Source: CAVQCJ01 sp963711005 (GTDB lineage Bacteria > Actinomycetota > Actinomycetes > Prado026). Taken from it: DNA of 64,000 nt. The position numbers and the translations under genes were made by a program. The notes under the pieces are model-generated. The model made no database searches and was not told where the DNA came from. It worked only from the letters and a program-made list of their open reading frames with translations. The stretch is taken from contig CAVQCJ010000006.1 in assembly GCA_963711005.1 (NCBI GenBank), forward strand, positions 248,001 through 312,000, in the 5' to 3' direction. Of the stretch, positions 35,319 through 43,563 are shown one piece after another. The stretch's first letter is position 1, and every line of letters begins with the position of its first letter.

Positions 35319-37349
35319 GTGAGCGTCGAGCCGCGCGAGCAGCAGCTCGCGCTCGTCCGGGACCGGGTCCGGGCCCGTCCGCGCCCCCCGGAGGGACTGG
35401 CCCCGGCCGCGGCGGTCGCCCGGGTCGCCGTCGACATCCCGCACGCCCATCTCGACCGCCTCTTCGACTATCTCGTGCCGGCGTCGGCCGACGCGGCCGC
35501 CCAGCCGGGCGTTCGGGTCCGGGTGCGGTTCGCCGGAAGGTTGGTCGGCGGGTTCGTCGTCGAGCGGGTCGAGCAGACCCCGGACACCGGGGCCGGGCGG
35601 CGGCTGGCCCGGCTGGAGAAGGTCGTCTCGCCGGAGCCGGTGCTGACCCCGGAGATCGTGGCGCTGGCCCGGGCGGTCGCGGACCGGTACGCGGGCACTC
35701 TCGCCGACGTCCTGCGGCTGGCGGTCCCGCCCAGGCACGCGCGGGTCGAGGCCGATCCGGCGGGCGCACCGCTGCTGCTGCCGGTGGCGCCGACTGCCGA
35801 CGAGGTCGAGGCGTTCTGGGGCCGGTACACAGCGGGTGCGGCCTTCCTGCGCGGGGTCGCCGCCGGAGCGGCCCCTGCGGCCGTGTGGACGGCTCTGCCA
35901 GGGTCCACCTGGCCGCACGAGCTGGCAGTCGCCGTCCAGGTCGCGCTCGCCGCGGGGCGAGGAGCCCTGGTCGTCGTGCCGGACCACCGCGACGCCCGCC
36001 GGGTCAGCGCCGCGGTGGACGCGGTCTGCGGACCGGGCCGCCACGTCGTGCTGACCGCGGAGGCCGGCCCGGCCAAGCGGTACCGCGCCTGGTTGGCCGT
36101 ACGGCGCGGCGTCGTGCGGGCGGTGGTCGGCACCCGGGCGGCGATGTTCGCACCCGTCCAGGGGCTGGGCCTGCTGGCGGTGTGGGACGACGGCGACGAC
36201 CTGCACGCCGAGCCGCGGGCGCCGTACCCGCATGTCCGCGAGGTGCTCCGACTGCGGGCGGCGGCCGACGGGGCGGCGCTGCTGGTGGGCGGGACCGCCC
36301 GCACCGCTGAAGCCGCAGCCCTGGTCTCGCTGGGGGAGGCCCACCCGGTCCAGGCCCCCCGCGCCGCGGTGCGGGCCGCGGCGCCCTCGGTACGAGTGGC
36401 CGGTGATGATGCCGACCTGGCCGAGGACCCGGCCGCCCGGACCGCCCGACTGCCCACGGCAGCCTGGGACACGGTGCGGCACGCCCTGCGGTCTGGGCCG
36501 GTGCTGGTCCAGGTCCCGCGTCGCGGGTACGTCCCAGGGCTCGCCTGCGTGCGCTGCCACGCCCCAGCCCGGTGCCCGACCTGCTCCGGGCCGCTGTCGC
36601 TCGGGTCCGGCCGCGGCGGTGCGGCCTGCACCTGGTGCGGACGGCCGGCCGTCGACTGGCGCTGCCCGTCCTGCTCGGCCGACCGGTTCCGGGCGACCGT
36701 GGTGGGTGCCCGCCGCACCGCCGAGGAGCTCGGCCGCTCCTTCCCGGGGGTGCCGGTCCGGACGTCCGGTCGCGACGAGGTGATCGAGACGGTCCCCGAC
36801 CGCCCGGCGCTGGTGGTGTCGACACCGGGCGCGGAGCCGGTGGCGGACGGCGGCTACGCCGCGGCGCTGCTGCTGGACGGCTGGGCGATGCTGGGCCGGC
36901 CGGACCTGCGGGCCGCCGAGGAGACGCTGCGCCGCTGGCTGGCGGCGGCGTCGCTGGTGCGGCCCGGGCCGGCCGGCGGCCGGGTGGTCGTGCTGGCCGA
37001 GTCGGCGCTCGCGCCGGTGCAGGCGCTGCTGCGCTGGGACCCGCCCGGGGCGGCCGACCGCGAGCTGGCCGACCGCGTCCGGCTGCGGTTCCCGCCGGCG
37101 GTGCGGCTGGCTTCGCTGACCGGCTCCGGCGCCGCTGTCGCGGACCTGCTGTCGGTGGCCCGGCTGCCGGACGTCGCCCAGGTCCTCGGCCCGACGCCGA
37201 CCGAGAACGGCACCAGGGCGCTGGTGCGCGTCCCGCTGGCCGACGGCGAGGCGCTGTCGGCCGCACTCAAGGCCGGCCAGGCGGTTCGCAGCGCCCGCAA
37301 AGCCGCCGACTTCGTCACAGTCGTGGTCGACCCGCTCGAGCTGACGTGA
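35319..37349 (+). CDS. priA: Primosomal protein N' (PriA), helicase-motif-deficient form
   Basis: A 676-residue replication-restart protein. The N-terminal DNA-binding domain has VAVDIPHAHLDRLFDYLVP and RVRVRFAGRLVGGFV. Zinc-binding cysteines are plain near residues 405-455: CVRCHAPARCPTCSG, then CTWCGRPAVDWRCPSC. The helicase core is degenerate. Where Walker A (GxTGSGKT) should stand there is PGSTWPHELAVAVQ, and the DEAH box is replaced by VWDDGDD. Actinobacterial PriA proteins share this loss, so it is probably a structural primosome factor rather than an active helicase. GTG start; the stop overlaps a possible GTG of the next gene. Confidence 0.92.
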   Translation: MSVEPREQQLALVRDRVRARPRPPEGLAPAAAVARVAVDIPHAHLDRLFDYLVPASADAAAQPGVRVRVRFAGRLVGGFVVERVEQTPDTGAGRRLARLEKVVSPEPVLTPEIVALARAVADRYAGTLADVLRLAVPPRHARVEADPAGAPLLLPVAPTADEVEAFWGRYTAGAAFLRGVAAGAAPAAVWTALPGSTWPHELAVAVQVALAAGRGALVVVPDHRDARRVSAAVDAVCGPGRHVVLTAEAGPAKRYRAWLAVRRGVVRAVVGTRAAMFAPVQGLGLLAVWDDGDDLHAEPRAPYPHVREVLRLRAAADGAALLVGGTARTAEAAALVSLGEAHPVQAPRAAVRAAAPSVRVAGDDADLAEDPAARTARLPTAAWDTVRHALRSGPVLVQVPRRGYVPGLACVRCHAPARCPTCSGPLSLGSGRGGAACTWCGRPAVDWRCPSCSADRFRATVVGARRTAEELGRSFPGVPVRTSGRDEVIETVPDRPALVVSTPGAEPVADGGYAAALLLDGWAMLGRPDLRAAEETLRRWLAAASLVRPGPAGGRVVVLAESALAPVQALLRWDPPGAADRELADRVRLRFPPAVRLASLTGSGAAVADLLSVARLPDVAQVLGPTPTENGTRALVRVPLADGEALSAALKAGQAVRSARKAADFVTVVVDPLELT

Positions 37350-37357
37350 CCGGCAGG

Positions 37358-38002
37358 ATGGGGCCGGTGGAGCTGCGCGCGACCGACCTGGACACCGTCG
37401 TCTTCGATCTCGGCGGGGTGCTCGCCGACTGGGACCCGCGGTACCTGTACCGCGAGATGTTCGCCGGCGACGAGGCGGCCATGGAGCAGTTCCTGGCGAC
37501 GGTGACGACCCCCGAGTGGAACCTCGCGATGGACGCCGGCCGGGACCGGGCCGAGGCGGTCGCCGAGCTGTCGGCCGCACACCCGGCGCACGAACCGCTG
37601 ATCCGGGCCTGGGTCGACCGATGGGAGGAGATGCTTGGCGCCGAGATCGCCGGCACCGCCCGGATCGTCGACGACCTGGCGTCGGCCGGGGTACGGCTGC
37701 TCGCGCTGACCAACTGGTCCGCAGAGACCTTCCCGACCGCCCGGCTCCGGTACCCGTCGTTCAGCCGGTTCGAGGGCATCGTCGTGTCCGGCGAGCACGG
37801 TCTGGCCAAGCCCGACCCGACGCTGTACGAGGTGCTGCTGACCCGCTTCGAGGTCGACCCAAGCCGCGCCGCGTTCGTGGACGACAAGCCGCTCAACGTG
37901 GACGTTGCGCGCGGGCTGGGCTTCACCGGTCTGGTGTTCCGTACCCCGGCCGAGCTTCGCGCCGACCTCGTACGACTCGGGCTGCTGACCGGCCGACCTT
38001 AG
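37358..38002 (+). CDS. HAD-family hydrolase (haloacid-dehalogenase-like phosphatase)
   Basis: A protein of about 214 residues with the HAD core: motif I VVFDLGGVLADWDP (here Asp-Leu-Gly instead of the usual DxD, as in the epoxide-hydrolase N-domain-like branch), motif II LLALTNWSAET, the Lys in GEHGLAKPDPTLYEVLL and motif IV AAFVDDKPLNVDVARGLGF. Substrate unknown. I give ATG 37358; a GTG at 37346 in the same frame overlaps the priA stop (GTGA) and is equally possible. The lack of the second Asp in motif I argues against an ordinary phosphatase. A promoter for def overlaps its stop. Confidence 0.85.
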   Translation: MGPVELRATDLDTVVFDLGGVLADWDPRYLYREMFAGDEAAMEQFLATVTTPEWNLAMDAGRDRAEAVAELSAAHPAHEPLIRAWVDRWEEMLGAEIAGTARIVDDLASAGVRLLALTNWSAETFPTARLRYPSFSRFEGIVVSGEHGLAKPDPTLYEVLLTRFEVDPSRAAFVDDKPLNVDVARGLGFTGLVFRTPAELRADLVRLGLLTGRP

Positions 38003-38005
38003 GAT
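38000..38005 (+). promoter_or_regulatory. -10 element of def
   Basis: TAGGAT overlaps the stop of the HAD gene and predicts a leader of about 36 bases with gagagga before the def GTG at 38048. Confidence 0.4.
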
Positions 38006-38047
38006 GAGCACCGCTCGCGTCCACAGCCAGGCTCCGAGAGGACTGCC

Positions 38048-38593
38048 GTGCCCGTCCAGCCGATCCGGCTCTTCGGCGACCCGGTGCTGCGCACGCCGGC
38101 GGCGCCGGTGACCGACTTCGACAAAGAGCTGCGCAGCCTGGTCAAGGACCTCACCGACACGATGCTCGAGGCGCCCGGCGTGGGCCTGGCTGCACCGCAG
38201 CTCGGCGTCTCGCTGCGCGTGTTCACCTACCACGTGGGCGAGGACGAGCCGGGTCACCTCGTCAACCCCACCCTCGACCTGTCGGACGAGGAGCAGGACG
38301 GCGAGGAGGGCTGCCTGTCCGTGCCCGGCCTCGCGTTCGACTGCAAGCGGGCGATGCGGGTGGTGGCCAAGGGCTTCGACATGTACGGCGAGCCCGTCGT
38401 CCTCGAGGGCAGCGACCTGCTCGCCCGTTGCGTCCAGCACGAGACCGACCACCTCGACGGGATCCTGTTCATCGACCGGCTCGACAGGGCCACCCGGAAG
38501 CTCGCGATGGCGGCGATCCGCGAAGCCGAGTGGTTCGGCACCGAGGTGCAGGTCAAGGTCAGCCCGCACCCCACGTACGGCACGACCCTCTAG
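38048..38593 (+). CDS. def: Peptide deformylase
   Basis: A 181-residue metalloenzyme removing the formyl group from nascent proteins. The three family motifs are present: GVGLAAPQLGVS, EEGCLSVPG (metal Cys) and QHETDHLDGILF (HExxH with two metal His). The first residues QPIRLFGDPVLRTPA are also typical. It precedes fmt, which adds the formyl group to Met-tRNA, the usual pairing. GTG start with gagagga upstream. Confidence 0.96.
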   Translation: MPVQPIRLFGDPVLRTPAAPVTDFDKELRSLVKDLTDTMLEAPGVGLAAPQLGVSLRVFTYHVGEDEPGHLVNPTLDLSDEEQDGEEGCLSVPGLAFDCKRAMRVVAKGFDMYGEPVVLEGSDLLARCVQHETDHLDGILFIDRLDRATRKLAMAAIREAEWFGTEVQVKVSPHPTYGTTL

Positions 38594-38601
38594 GCCGCGC
38601 C

Positions 38602-39534
38602 GTGCGGCTGGTGTTCGCCGGCACACCCGCGACCGCGCTGCCGTCGCTGGCGGCACTGATCGCGTCCCGGCACGAGGTGGTCGCGGTCCTCACGCGTCCG
38701 CCGGCGCGCGCCGGCCGCGGCCGTGCCGTGGTGGACTCCGACGTGGCGGTCCTGGCCAGGGAGACGGGCCTGGAGGTGCTGGCTCCGGACACGCCGCGAG
38801 ACCCGCGGTTCCTCGAGCGGCTCACCGCCCTGCGACCCGACTGCGTCCCCGTGGTCGCTTACGGCGCGCTCGTGCCGGCGTCGGCGCTGGTCATCCCGCG
38901 GCACGGGTGGGTCAACCTGCACTTCTCGTTGCTGCCGGCGTGGCGGGGGGCCGCTCCGGTGCAGCACGCCGTGCTGGCCGGCGACGACGTCACCGGAGCC
39001 ACGACGTTCCGGCTGGAGGAGGGCCTGGACACCGGCCCCGTGTTCGGCGTGGTCACCGACGCGATCGGCTCGACGGACACCGCGGGCGACGTGCTCGAGC
39101 GGTTGTCCCGGTCGGGTGCCCGGCTGCTCGTCGCCACCCTGGACGGTATCGAGGACGGCGCGCTCGCACCGGTCCCGCAGGCTGCGGCGGGAGTCTCGCT
39201 AGCCCCCAAGCTGGGTCCGGCCGACGCCCGGGTGGACTGGTCCGCGCCGGCGCTGCGGGTGGACCGGCTGGTGCGGGCCTGCACCCCGTCTCCCGGCGCA
39301 TGGTCGCGGCTGCGCGGCGAGCGGGTGGGGCTGGGACCGGTGCGAGCGGTGACCGACGGCGCGCCGGACCTGGCGGCCGGGGCGGTGCACGCGGGCAAGA
39401 ACGAGGTCCTGGTGGGCACGGGCGGCGTCCCGGTCCGGCTCGGGTTCGTGCGCCCGCAGGGACGCCGGGAGATGCCGGCCGCGGACTGGGCCCGCGGGCT
39501 CCGGCTGGCGCCGGGGGAGCGGTTCGACCCGTGA
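38602..39534 (+). CDS. fmt: Methionyl-tRNA formyltransferase
   Basis: A 310-residue enzyme formylating initiator Met-tRNA. N-terminal formyltransferase domain: LVFAGTPATALPSLAAL, VAYGALVPASALVIPRHG, and the catalytic WVNLHFSLLPAWRGAAPVQ (Asn, His) with the Asp in EEGLDTGPVF. The C-terminal domain has RACTPSPGAWSRL and VRLGFVRPQGRREM. GTG at 38602, eight bases after the def stop; its stop overlaps the rsmB GTG by four bases. Confidence 0.95.
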   Translation: MRLVFAGTPATALPSLAALIASRHEVVAVLTRPPARAGRGRAVVDSDVAVLARETGLEVLAPDTPRDPRFLERLTALRPDCVPVVAYGALVPASALVIPRHGWVNLHFSLLPAWRGAAPVQHAVLAGDDVTGATTFRLEEGLDTGPVFGVVTDAIGSTDTAGDVLERLSRSGARLLVATLDGIEDGALAPVPQAAAGVSLAPKLGPADARVDWSAPALRVDRLVRACTPSPGAWSRLRGERVGLGPVRAVTDGAPDLAAGAVHAGKNEVLVGTGGVPVRLGFVRPQGRREMPAADWARGLRLAPGERFDP

Positions 39535-40913
39535 GCCCCCGCCCGTACCGCCGCCCGCAGCCGGACCCGCCCAGACGAGCCGCGTTCGACCTCCTGCGCG
39601 CGGTCGACGAGCGGGACGCGTACGCCAACCTGGTGCTGCCGGCTCTGCTGCGGGAGCGGGGGCTGGAGGGGCGCGACGCTGCGTTCGCCACCGAGCTGGC
39701 GTACGGGACGCTGCGTGGCCGCGGGACGTACGACGCCGTGCTCGCGGCCTGCGTGGACCGGCCGCTGGAGTCGGTCGACCCGCCGGTGCTGGACCTGTTG
39801 CGACTGGGCTGCCACCAGCTGCTGGCGATGTCGGTGCCGACCCACGCCGCGGTCAGCGCGACCGTCGAGCTGGCCAGGGCGTGCGTAGGCGAGGGGCGCG
39901 CGTCGTTCGTCAACGCGGTCCTGCGCAAGGCGTCCGCGCACGACCTCGCGGGTTGGATCGCAGCGGTCGCCCCGGACCGGGCGGTGGACCCCGTCGGTCA
40001 CCTGGTCGTCGCGACGTCGCACCCCCGCTGGGTGGTCGACGCGATGCACGACCGGCTCGGCTCGATGGAGGCGACAGAGCGGCTGCTGCGCGCCGACAAC
40101 GTAGCGGCCGAGGTCACCCTGGTCGCACGGCCCGGCCGCGTCGAGGTGGCCGACCTGCTCGATGCCGGTGCGCTCCCGGCTCGATGGTCGCCGTACGCCG
40201 CGAGATGGCCGGGCGGCGACCCGGGCCGGCTCGCGGCGGTGCGGTCGGGCGCGGCCGGTGTCCAGGACGAGGGCAGCCAGCTCGTCGCGGCCGCACTGGC
40301 CGAGGCGACGATCGGCGGTCCCGACCGGCGCTGGTTGGACCTGTGCGCCGGTCCTGGCGGGAAGGCGGCCCTGCTGGCCGGGCTGGCCTCCCGGCGCGGC
40401 GCGGCGCTGCTGGCCTGCGAGCCGCAGCAGCATCGCGCGGTCCTGGTCGACCGGGCGCTCGGACGGCCGGCCGAGGGCCGGGACCGCACGTCCTGGGTGG
40501 TGACGGCGGACGGCCTGGCCGGACCGTGGCGCCCCGGGTCGTTCGACCGGGTCCTGGCCGACGTCCCCTGCTCGGGCCTGGGCGCCCTGCGGCGCCGGCC
40601 CGAGGCGCGGTGGCGCCGTCGACCGGCCGACATCGCCCGCCTTGGTCCGCTGCAGCGTGGATTGCTGGGGGCCGCGATCGACGCGGTCCGGCCCGGCGGG
40701 CTGGTGGCGTACGTGACGTGCTCGCCGCATCTGGCGGAGACCGAGGTGGTCGTGGGGGACGTGCTGCGGAGCCGCACGGACCTGGCCGTGCAGGACGCGC
40801 GTCCGTTCCTGCCCGGCGTGCCCGAGCTCGGACCCGGCCCGTACGTGCAGCTCTGGCCGCATGTGCACGCGACGGACGCGATGTTTCTCGCGCTGATCCG
40901 CCGCGAGCCGTGA
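39531..40913 (+). CDS. rsmB: 16S rRNA (cytosine-967-C5)-methyltransferase (RsmB/Fmu)
   Basis: A 460-residue SAM-dependent RNA methyltransferase. The N-terminal NusB-like RNA-binding domain (about 15-150) includes AAFDLLRAVDERDAYANLVLP and ASFVNAVLRKAS. The methyltransferase domain has the SAM motif WLDLCAGPGGKAALLAGLA, the catalytic-Cys motif VLADVPCSGLGALRRRPE and the second Cys in VAYVTCSPHLAETE. The GTG at 39531 overlaps the fmt stop. rpe follows with its own -10 element. Confidence 0.94.
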   Translation: MSPRPYRRPQPDPPRRAAFDLLRAVDERDAYANLVLPALLRERGLEGRDAAFATELAYGTLRGRGTYDAVLAACVDRPLESVDPPVLDLLRLGCHQLLAMSVPTHAAVSATVELARACVGEGRASFVNAVLRKASAHDLAGWIAAVAPDRAVDPVGHLVVATSHPRWVVDAMHDRLGSMEATERLLRADNVAAEVTLVARPGRVEVADLLDAGALPARWSPYAARWPGGDPGRLAAVRSGAAGVQDEGSQLVAAALAEATIGGPDRRWLDLCAGPGGKAALLAGLASRRGAALLACEPQQHRAVLVDRALGRPAEGRDRTSWVVTADGLAGPWRPGSFDRVLADVPCSGLGALRRRPEARWRRRPADIARLGPLQRGLLGAAIDAVRPGGLVAYVTCSPHLAETEVVVGDVLRSRTDLAVQDARPFLPGVPELGPGPYVQLWPHVHATDAMFLALIRREP

Positions 40914-40926
40914 GGCGGAGCGCCGC

Positions 40927-40932
40927 TATCTT
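40927..40932 (+). promoter_or_regulatory. -10 element of rpe (leaderless type)
   Basis: TATCTT is followed by seven bases and the rpe GTG at 40940, with no Shine-Dalgarno between. Confidence 0.5.
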
Positions 40933-40939
40933 TCGGGGC

Positions 40940-41614
40940 GTGGCAATCCAGATCGCGCCGAGCATCCTGTCCGCCGACTTCAGCCGTCTCGCCGAGGAGG
41001 CCGCGGCCGTCGGGTCCGCGGACTGGCTGCACGTCGACGTCATGGACAACCACTTCGTCCCCAACCTGACCCTCGGGCTCCCGGTCGTCGAGGCGCTGCG
41101 CAAGGTCTCCCCGCTGCCGCTGGACTGCCATCTGATGATCGAGGACCCCGACCGCTGGGCCCCCGCGTACGCCGAGGCCGGCGCCGGTTCGGTCACCTTC
41201 CATGTGGAGGCCGCGCAGGCGCCGGTTCGGCTGGCTCGCGAGCTGCGCCGTACCGGAGCCCGGGCCGGGATGGCCCTCAAGCCGGCGACGCCGGTCGAGC
41301 CGTACGAGGACCTGCTCCCCGAGCTGGACATGCTCCTGCTGATGACCGTCGAGCCCGGGTTCGGTGGTCAGGCCTTCCTCGACGTCGTCCTGCCCAAGCT
41401 GCGCCGGGCCCGCGCCATGGTGGACCGGTGCGGCACGCAGGTCTGGCTGCAGGTGGACGGTGGGGTCTCGCTGGAGACCGTCGCCCGCTGCGTCGAGGCG
41501 GGCGCGGACGTCCTGGTCGCCGGCTCGGCCGTCTACGGGGCGGGCGACCCGGATGCCGCCGTCGCCGCGCTCCGGTCCGCGGCAACGGCCGCCGCTGTGA
41601 CCAGCACCCCGTAG
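40940..41614 (+). CDS. rpe: Ribulose-phosphate 3-epimerase
   Basis: A 224-residue TIM-barrel metalloenzyme of the pentose phosphate pathway. Motifs: IAPSILSADFSRLAEEA, WLHVDVMDNHFVPNLTLG (metal His and Asp), LDCHLMIEDPDRW, MTVEPGFGGQAFLDVVLPK and VDGGVSLETVARCVEAGAD. Ribulose 5-phosphate is also a precursor for RibBA, encoded downstream. GTG start without a ribosome-binding site; see the TATCTT box. Confidence 0.96.
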   Translation: MAIQIAPSILSADFSRLAEEAAAVGSADWLHVDVMDNHFVPNLTLGLPVVEALRKVSPLPLDCHLMIEDPDRWAPAYAEAGAGSVTFHVEAAQAPVRLARELRRTGARAGMALKPATPVEPYEDLLPELDMLLLMTVEPGFGGQAFLDVVLPKLRRARAMVDRCGTQVWLQVDGGVSLETVARCVEAGADVLVAGSAVYGAGDPDAAVAALRSAATAAAVTSTP

Positions 41615-41663
41615 GCGGCTCCGGCCAGCGCGTGGCACACTTCTCGGGACAGTACGAACAGCT

Positions 41664-41791
41664 CGCGTGCTCCGGGGTCGGTGCAATTCCGAACCGGCGG
41701 TGACAGTCCGCGACCCGGCCGAAGCCATCGGCCGGTTGACCAGGTGGAACTCCTGGACCGACGGTGAGAGTCCGGATGGGAGGCGCACGCG
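41664..41791 (+). promoter_or_regulatory. FMN riboswitch (RFN element)
   Basis: The conserved RFN core is present: the 5' part around ctccggggtcggtgcaattc, then gaaccggcggtgacagtcc, a variable stem (ggccgaagccatcggcc), ttgaccaggtggaactcctgg, and the closing gacggtgagagtccggatgg with gaggcg. It lies in the 297-base gap between rpe and ribD and should lower rib expression when FMN is abundant. The 120 bases from its end to the ribD ATG form the expression platform; I could not assign a clear terminator, so control may be translational. Confidence 0.93.
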
Positions 41792-41911
41792 GCGGGTCGT
41801 GCCGGGTCGGTACGAGGTCGGCGTGCGCATCAGCGTTCACGCAGCCATCGCCGCCCTGCCAGCCCGTGTCCCCGGAGCCCGCGACTGACCGCGAGCTCCG
41901 AGGAGAACCCG

Positions 41912-42970
41912 ATGGCGACGCCGGCCGAGACCGCCGCGATGCGGCGCGCGCTCGAGCTGGCCGCGTCCGACGGGGTGCCGCACGGACCGAACCCGAGGGT
42001 CGGATGCGTCCTCCTCGACGCGGCGGGCCGCACCGTGGCGGAGGGGTTCCACCGTGGGGCCGGCACGCCGCACGCCGAGATCGCGGCCCTGGACGCTGCC
42101 GGCGCCGGGGCTCGCGGGGCGACCGCCGTGGTCACGCTCGAACCCTGCAACCACTCCGGTCGGACCGGTCCGTGCGCCGCAGCGCTGGTCGGGGCCGGCG
42201 TCGCCCGGGTCGTGTACGGCCAGGCCGACGTCAACCCGGTGGCGGCCGGCGGCGCGCAGGCGCTGCGCCGCGGCGGGGTGGACGTCGAGGGCGGGCTGCT
42301 CGCCGCGGAGTCCGCGGCGCTGAACCCGGTCTGGACCTTCGCCGTCGGGCGCGGCCGCCCGATGGTCACCTGGAAGACCGCCGGCTCCCTGGACGGGCGG
42401 GCGGCCGCCTCGGACGGCACCAGCCGCTGGATCACCGGTGCCCTGGCCCGCGCCGACGTGCACGCGCTGCGCGCGACCGTCGACGCGCTCGTCGTCGGGA
42501 CCGGGACCATCCTGGCCGACGACCCCCGGCTGACCGCACGGCGCGGGGGCAGCGACGGTCCGGACCTGCCTGCGGCCGAGCAGCCGTTGCGGGTCGTGGT
42601 GGGCCACCGTCCGGTCCCGCCCGGGGCCCGCGTGCTCGACGACGCGGCGCCGACCCTCCTGCTCGCCACGCACGACCCACGGCACGTGCTCGACGTCCTG
42701 TACGCCCGGGACGTCCAGCATGTGCTGCTCGAGGGTGGCCCGACGTTGGCGGGCGCGTTCGTGGCGGCCGGTCTGGTCGACCGGGTCGTCGCCTACGTGG
42801 CACCGGTCCTGCTGGGAGCGGGTCCCGCCGTGCTGGGGCAGGCGGGCATCACGACGGTCGCGGCGGCGTTGCGCCTGACGACCCAGGACGTCACCCGGCT
42901 CGGGGACGACGTGCGGATCACCGCGCTGGTCGCGGCCGGCGGCAATGCGACCCAGGGCAAGGAGGGCTGA
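41912..42970 (+). CDS. ribD: Bifunctional diaminohydroxyphosphoribosylaminopyrimidine deaminase / 5-amino-6-(5-phosphoribosylamino)uracil reductase (RibD)
   Basis: A 352-residue enzyme for steps two and three of riboflavin synthesis. The zinc deaminase domain has PHGPNPRVGCVL, GTPHAEIAAL (His-Ala-Glu) and LEPCNHSGRTGPCAAAL (two zinc Cys). The reductase domain starts near residue 145 with WKTAGSLDGRAAASDGTSRW and continues with GTGTILADDPRLTAR and LLEGGPTLAGAFV. ATG at 41912 with gaggag upstream. The stop overlaps the ribE ATG by one base. Controlled by the FMN riboswitch. Confidence 0.96.
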   Translation: MATPAETAAMRRALELAASDGVPHGPNPRVGCVLLDAAGRTVAEGFHRGAGTPHAEIAALDAAGAGARGATAVVTLEPCNHSGRTGPCAAALVGAGVARVVYGQADVNPVAAGGAQALRRGGVDVEGGLLAAESAALNPVWTFAVGRGRPMVTWKTAGSLDGRAAASDGTSRWITGALARADVHALRATVDALVVGTGTILADDPRLTARRGGSDGPDLPAAEQPLRVVVGHRPVPPGARVLDDAAPTLLLATHDPRHVLDVLYARDVQHVLLEGGPTLAGAFVAAGLVDRVVAYVAPVLLGAGPAVLGQAGITTVAAALRLTTQDVTRLGDDVRITALVAAGGNATQGKEG

Positions 42971-43563
42971 TGTTCACCGGCATCGTCGAGGAGCTCGGCG
43001 TGGTGGTGGCGGTCGAGCGCCAGTCCGACGCCGCGCGGCTGACGGTCCGTGGACCTGTGGTTCTCGCGGATGCGGCGGCCGGCGACTCCATCGCCGTGAA
43101 CGGGGTCTGCCTGACCGTCGCGGACCGCACCGAGGACACCTTCACGGCCGACGTCATGGCCGAGACCCTGAACCGCTCCTGCCTGGGTGCCTTGGTGCCC
43201 GGAAGCCGGGTCAACCTGGAGCGCCCGGTGACGCTCGCGGACCGGCTCGGCGGGCACCTGGTCCAGGGGCACGTGGACGGCACCGGGGAGATCCTCCTTC
43301 GCGCCCCCGGCGAGCACTGGGAGCTCGTCCGGGTGGCGATGCCGGCCGAGCTCTCCCGCTACGTCGTCACCAAGGGTTCGTTGACCGTCGACGGGGTCTC
43401 GCTGACCGTCGTCGACGTCGGTCCGGACTGGTTCAGCGTGAGCCTGATCCCCACCACGCTCGAGCTGACCACGCTCGGGCGCAAGCAGGTCGGCGACCCG
43501 GTCAACCTGGAGGTCGACGTGGTCGCCAAGTACGTCGAGAAGCTGTTGGGAGCCAGGACATGA
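42970..43563 (+). CDS. ribE: Riboflavin synthase alpha chain (RibE)
   Basis: A 197-residue enzyme dismutating two lumazines to riboflavin. It is made of two homologous barrel repeats. Repeat 1 has MFTGIVEELG, SIAVNGVCLTV and VMAETLNRS; repeat 2 has GGHLVQGHVDGTGEI, LTVDGVSLTVVDVG and IPTTLELTTLG. Both NGVCLTV and DGVSLTV are lumazine-contact sites. The ATG overlaps the ribD stop and the stop overlaps the ribBA ATG. Called ribC in some nomenclatures. Confidence 0.95.
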   Translation: MFTGIVEELGVVVAVERQSDAARLTVRGPVVLADAAAGDSIAVNGVCLTVADRTEDTFTADVMAETLNRSCLGALVPGSRVNLERPVTLADRLGGHLVQGHVDGTGEILLRAPGEHWELVRVAMPAELSRYVVTKGSLTVDGVSLTVVDVGPDWFSVSLIPTTLELTTLGRKQVGDPVNLEVDVVAKYVEKLLGART

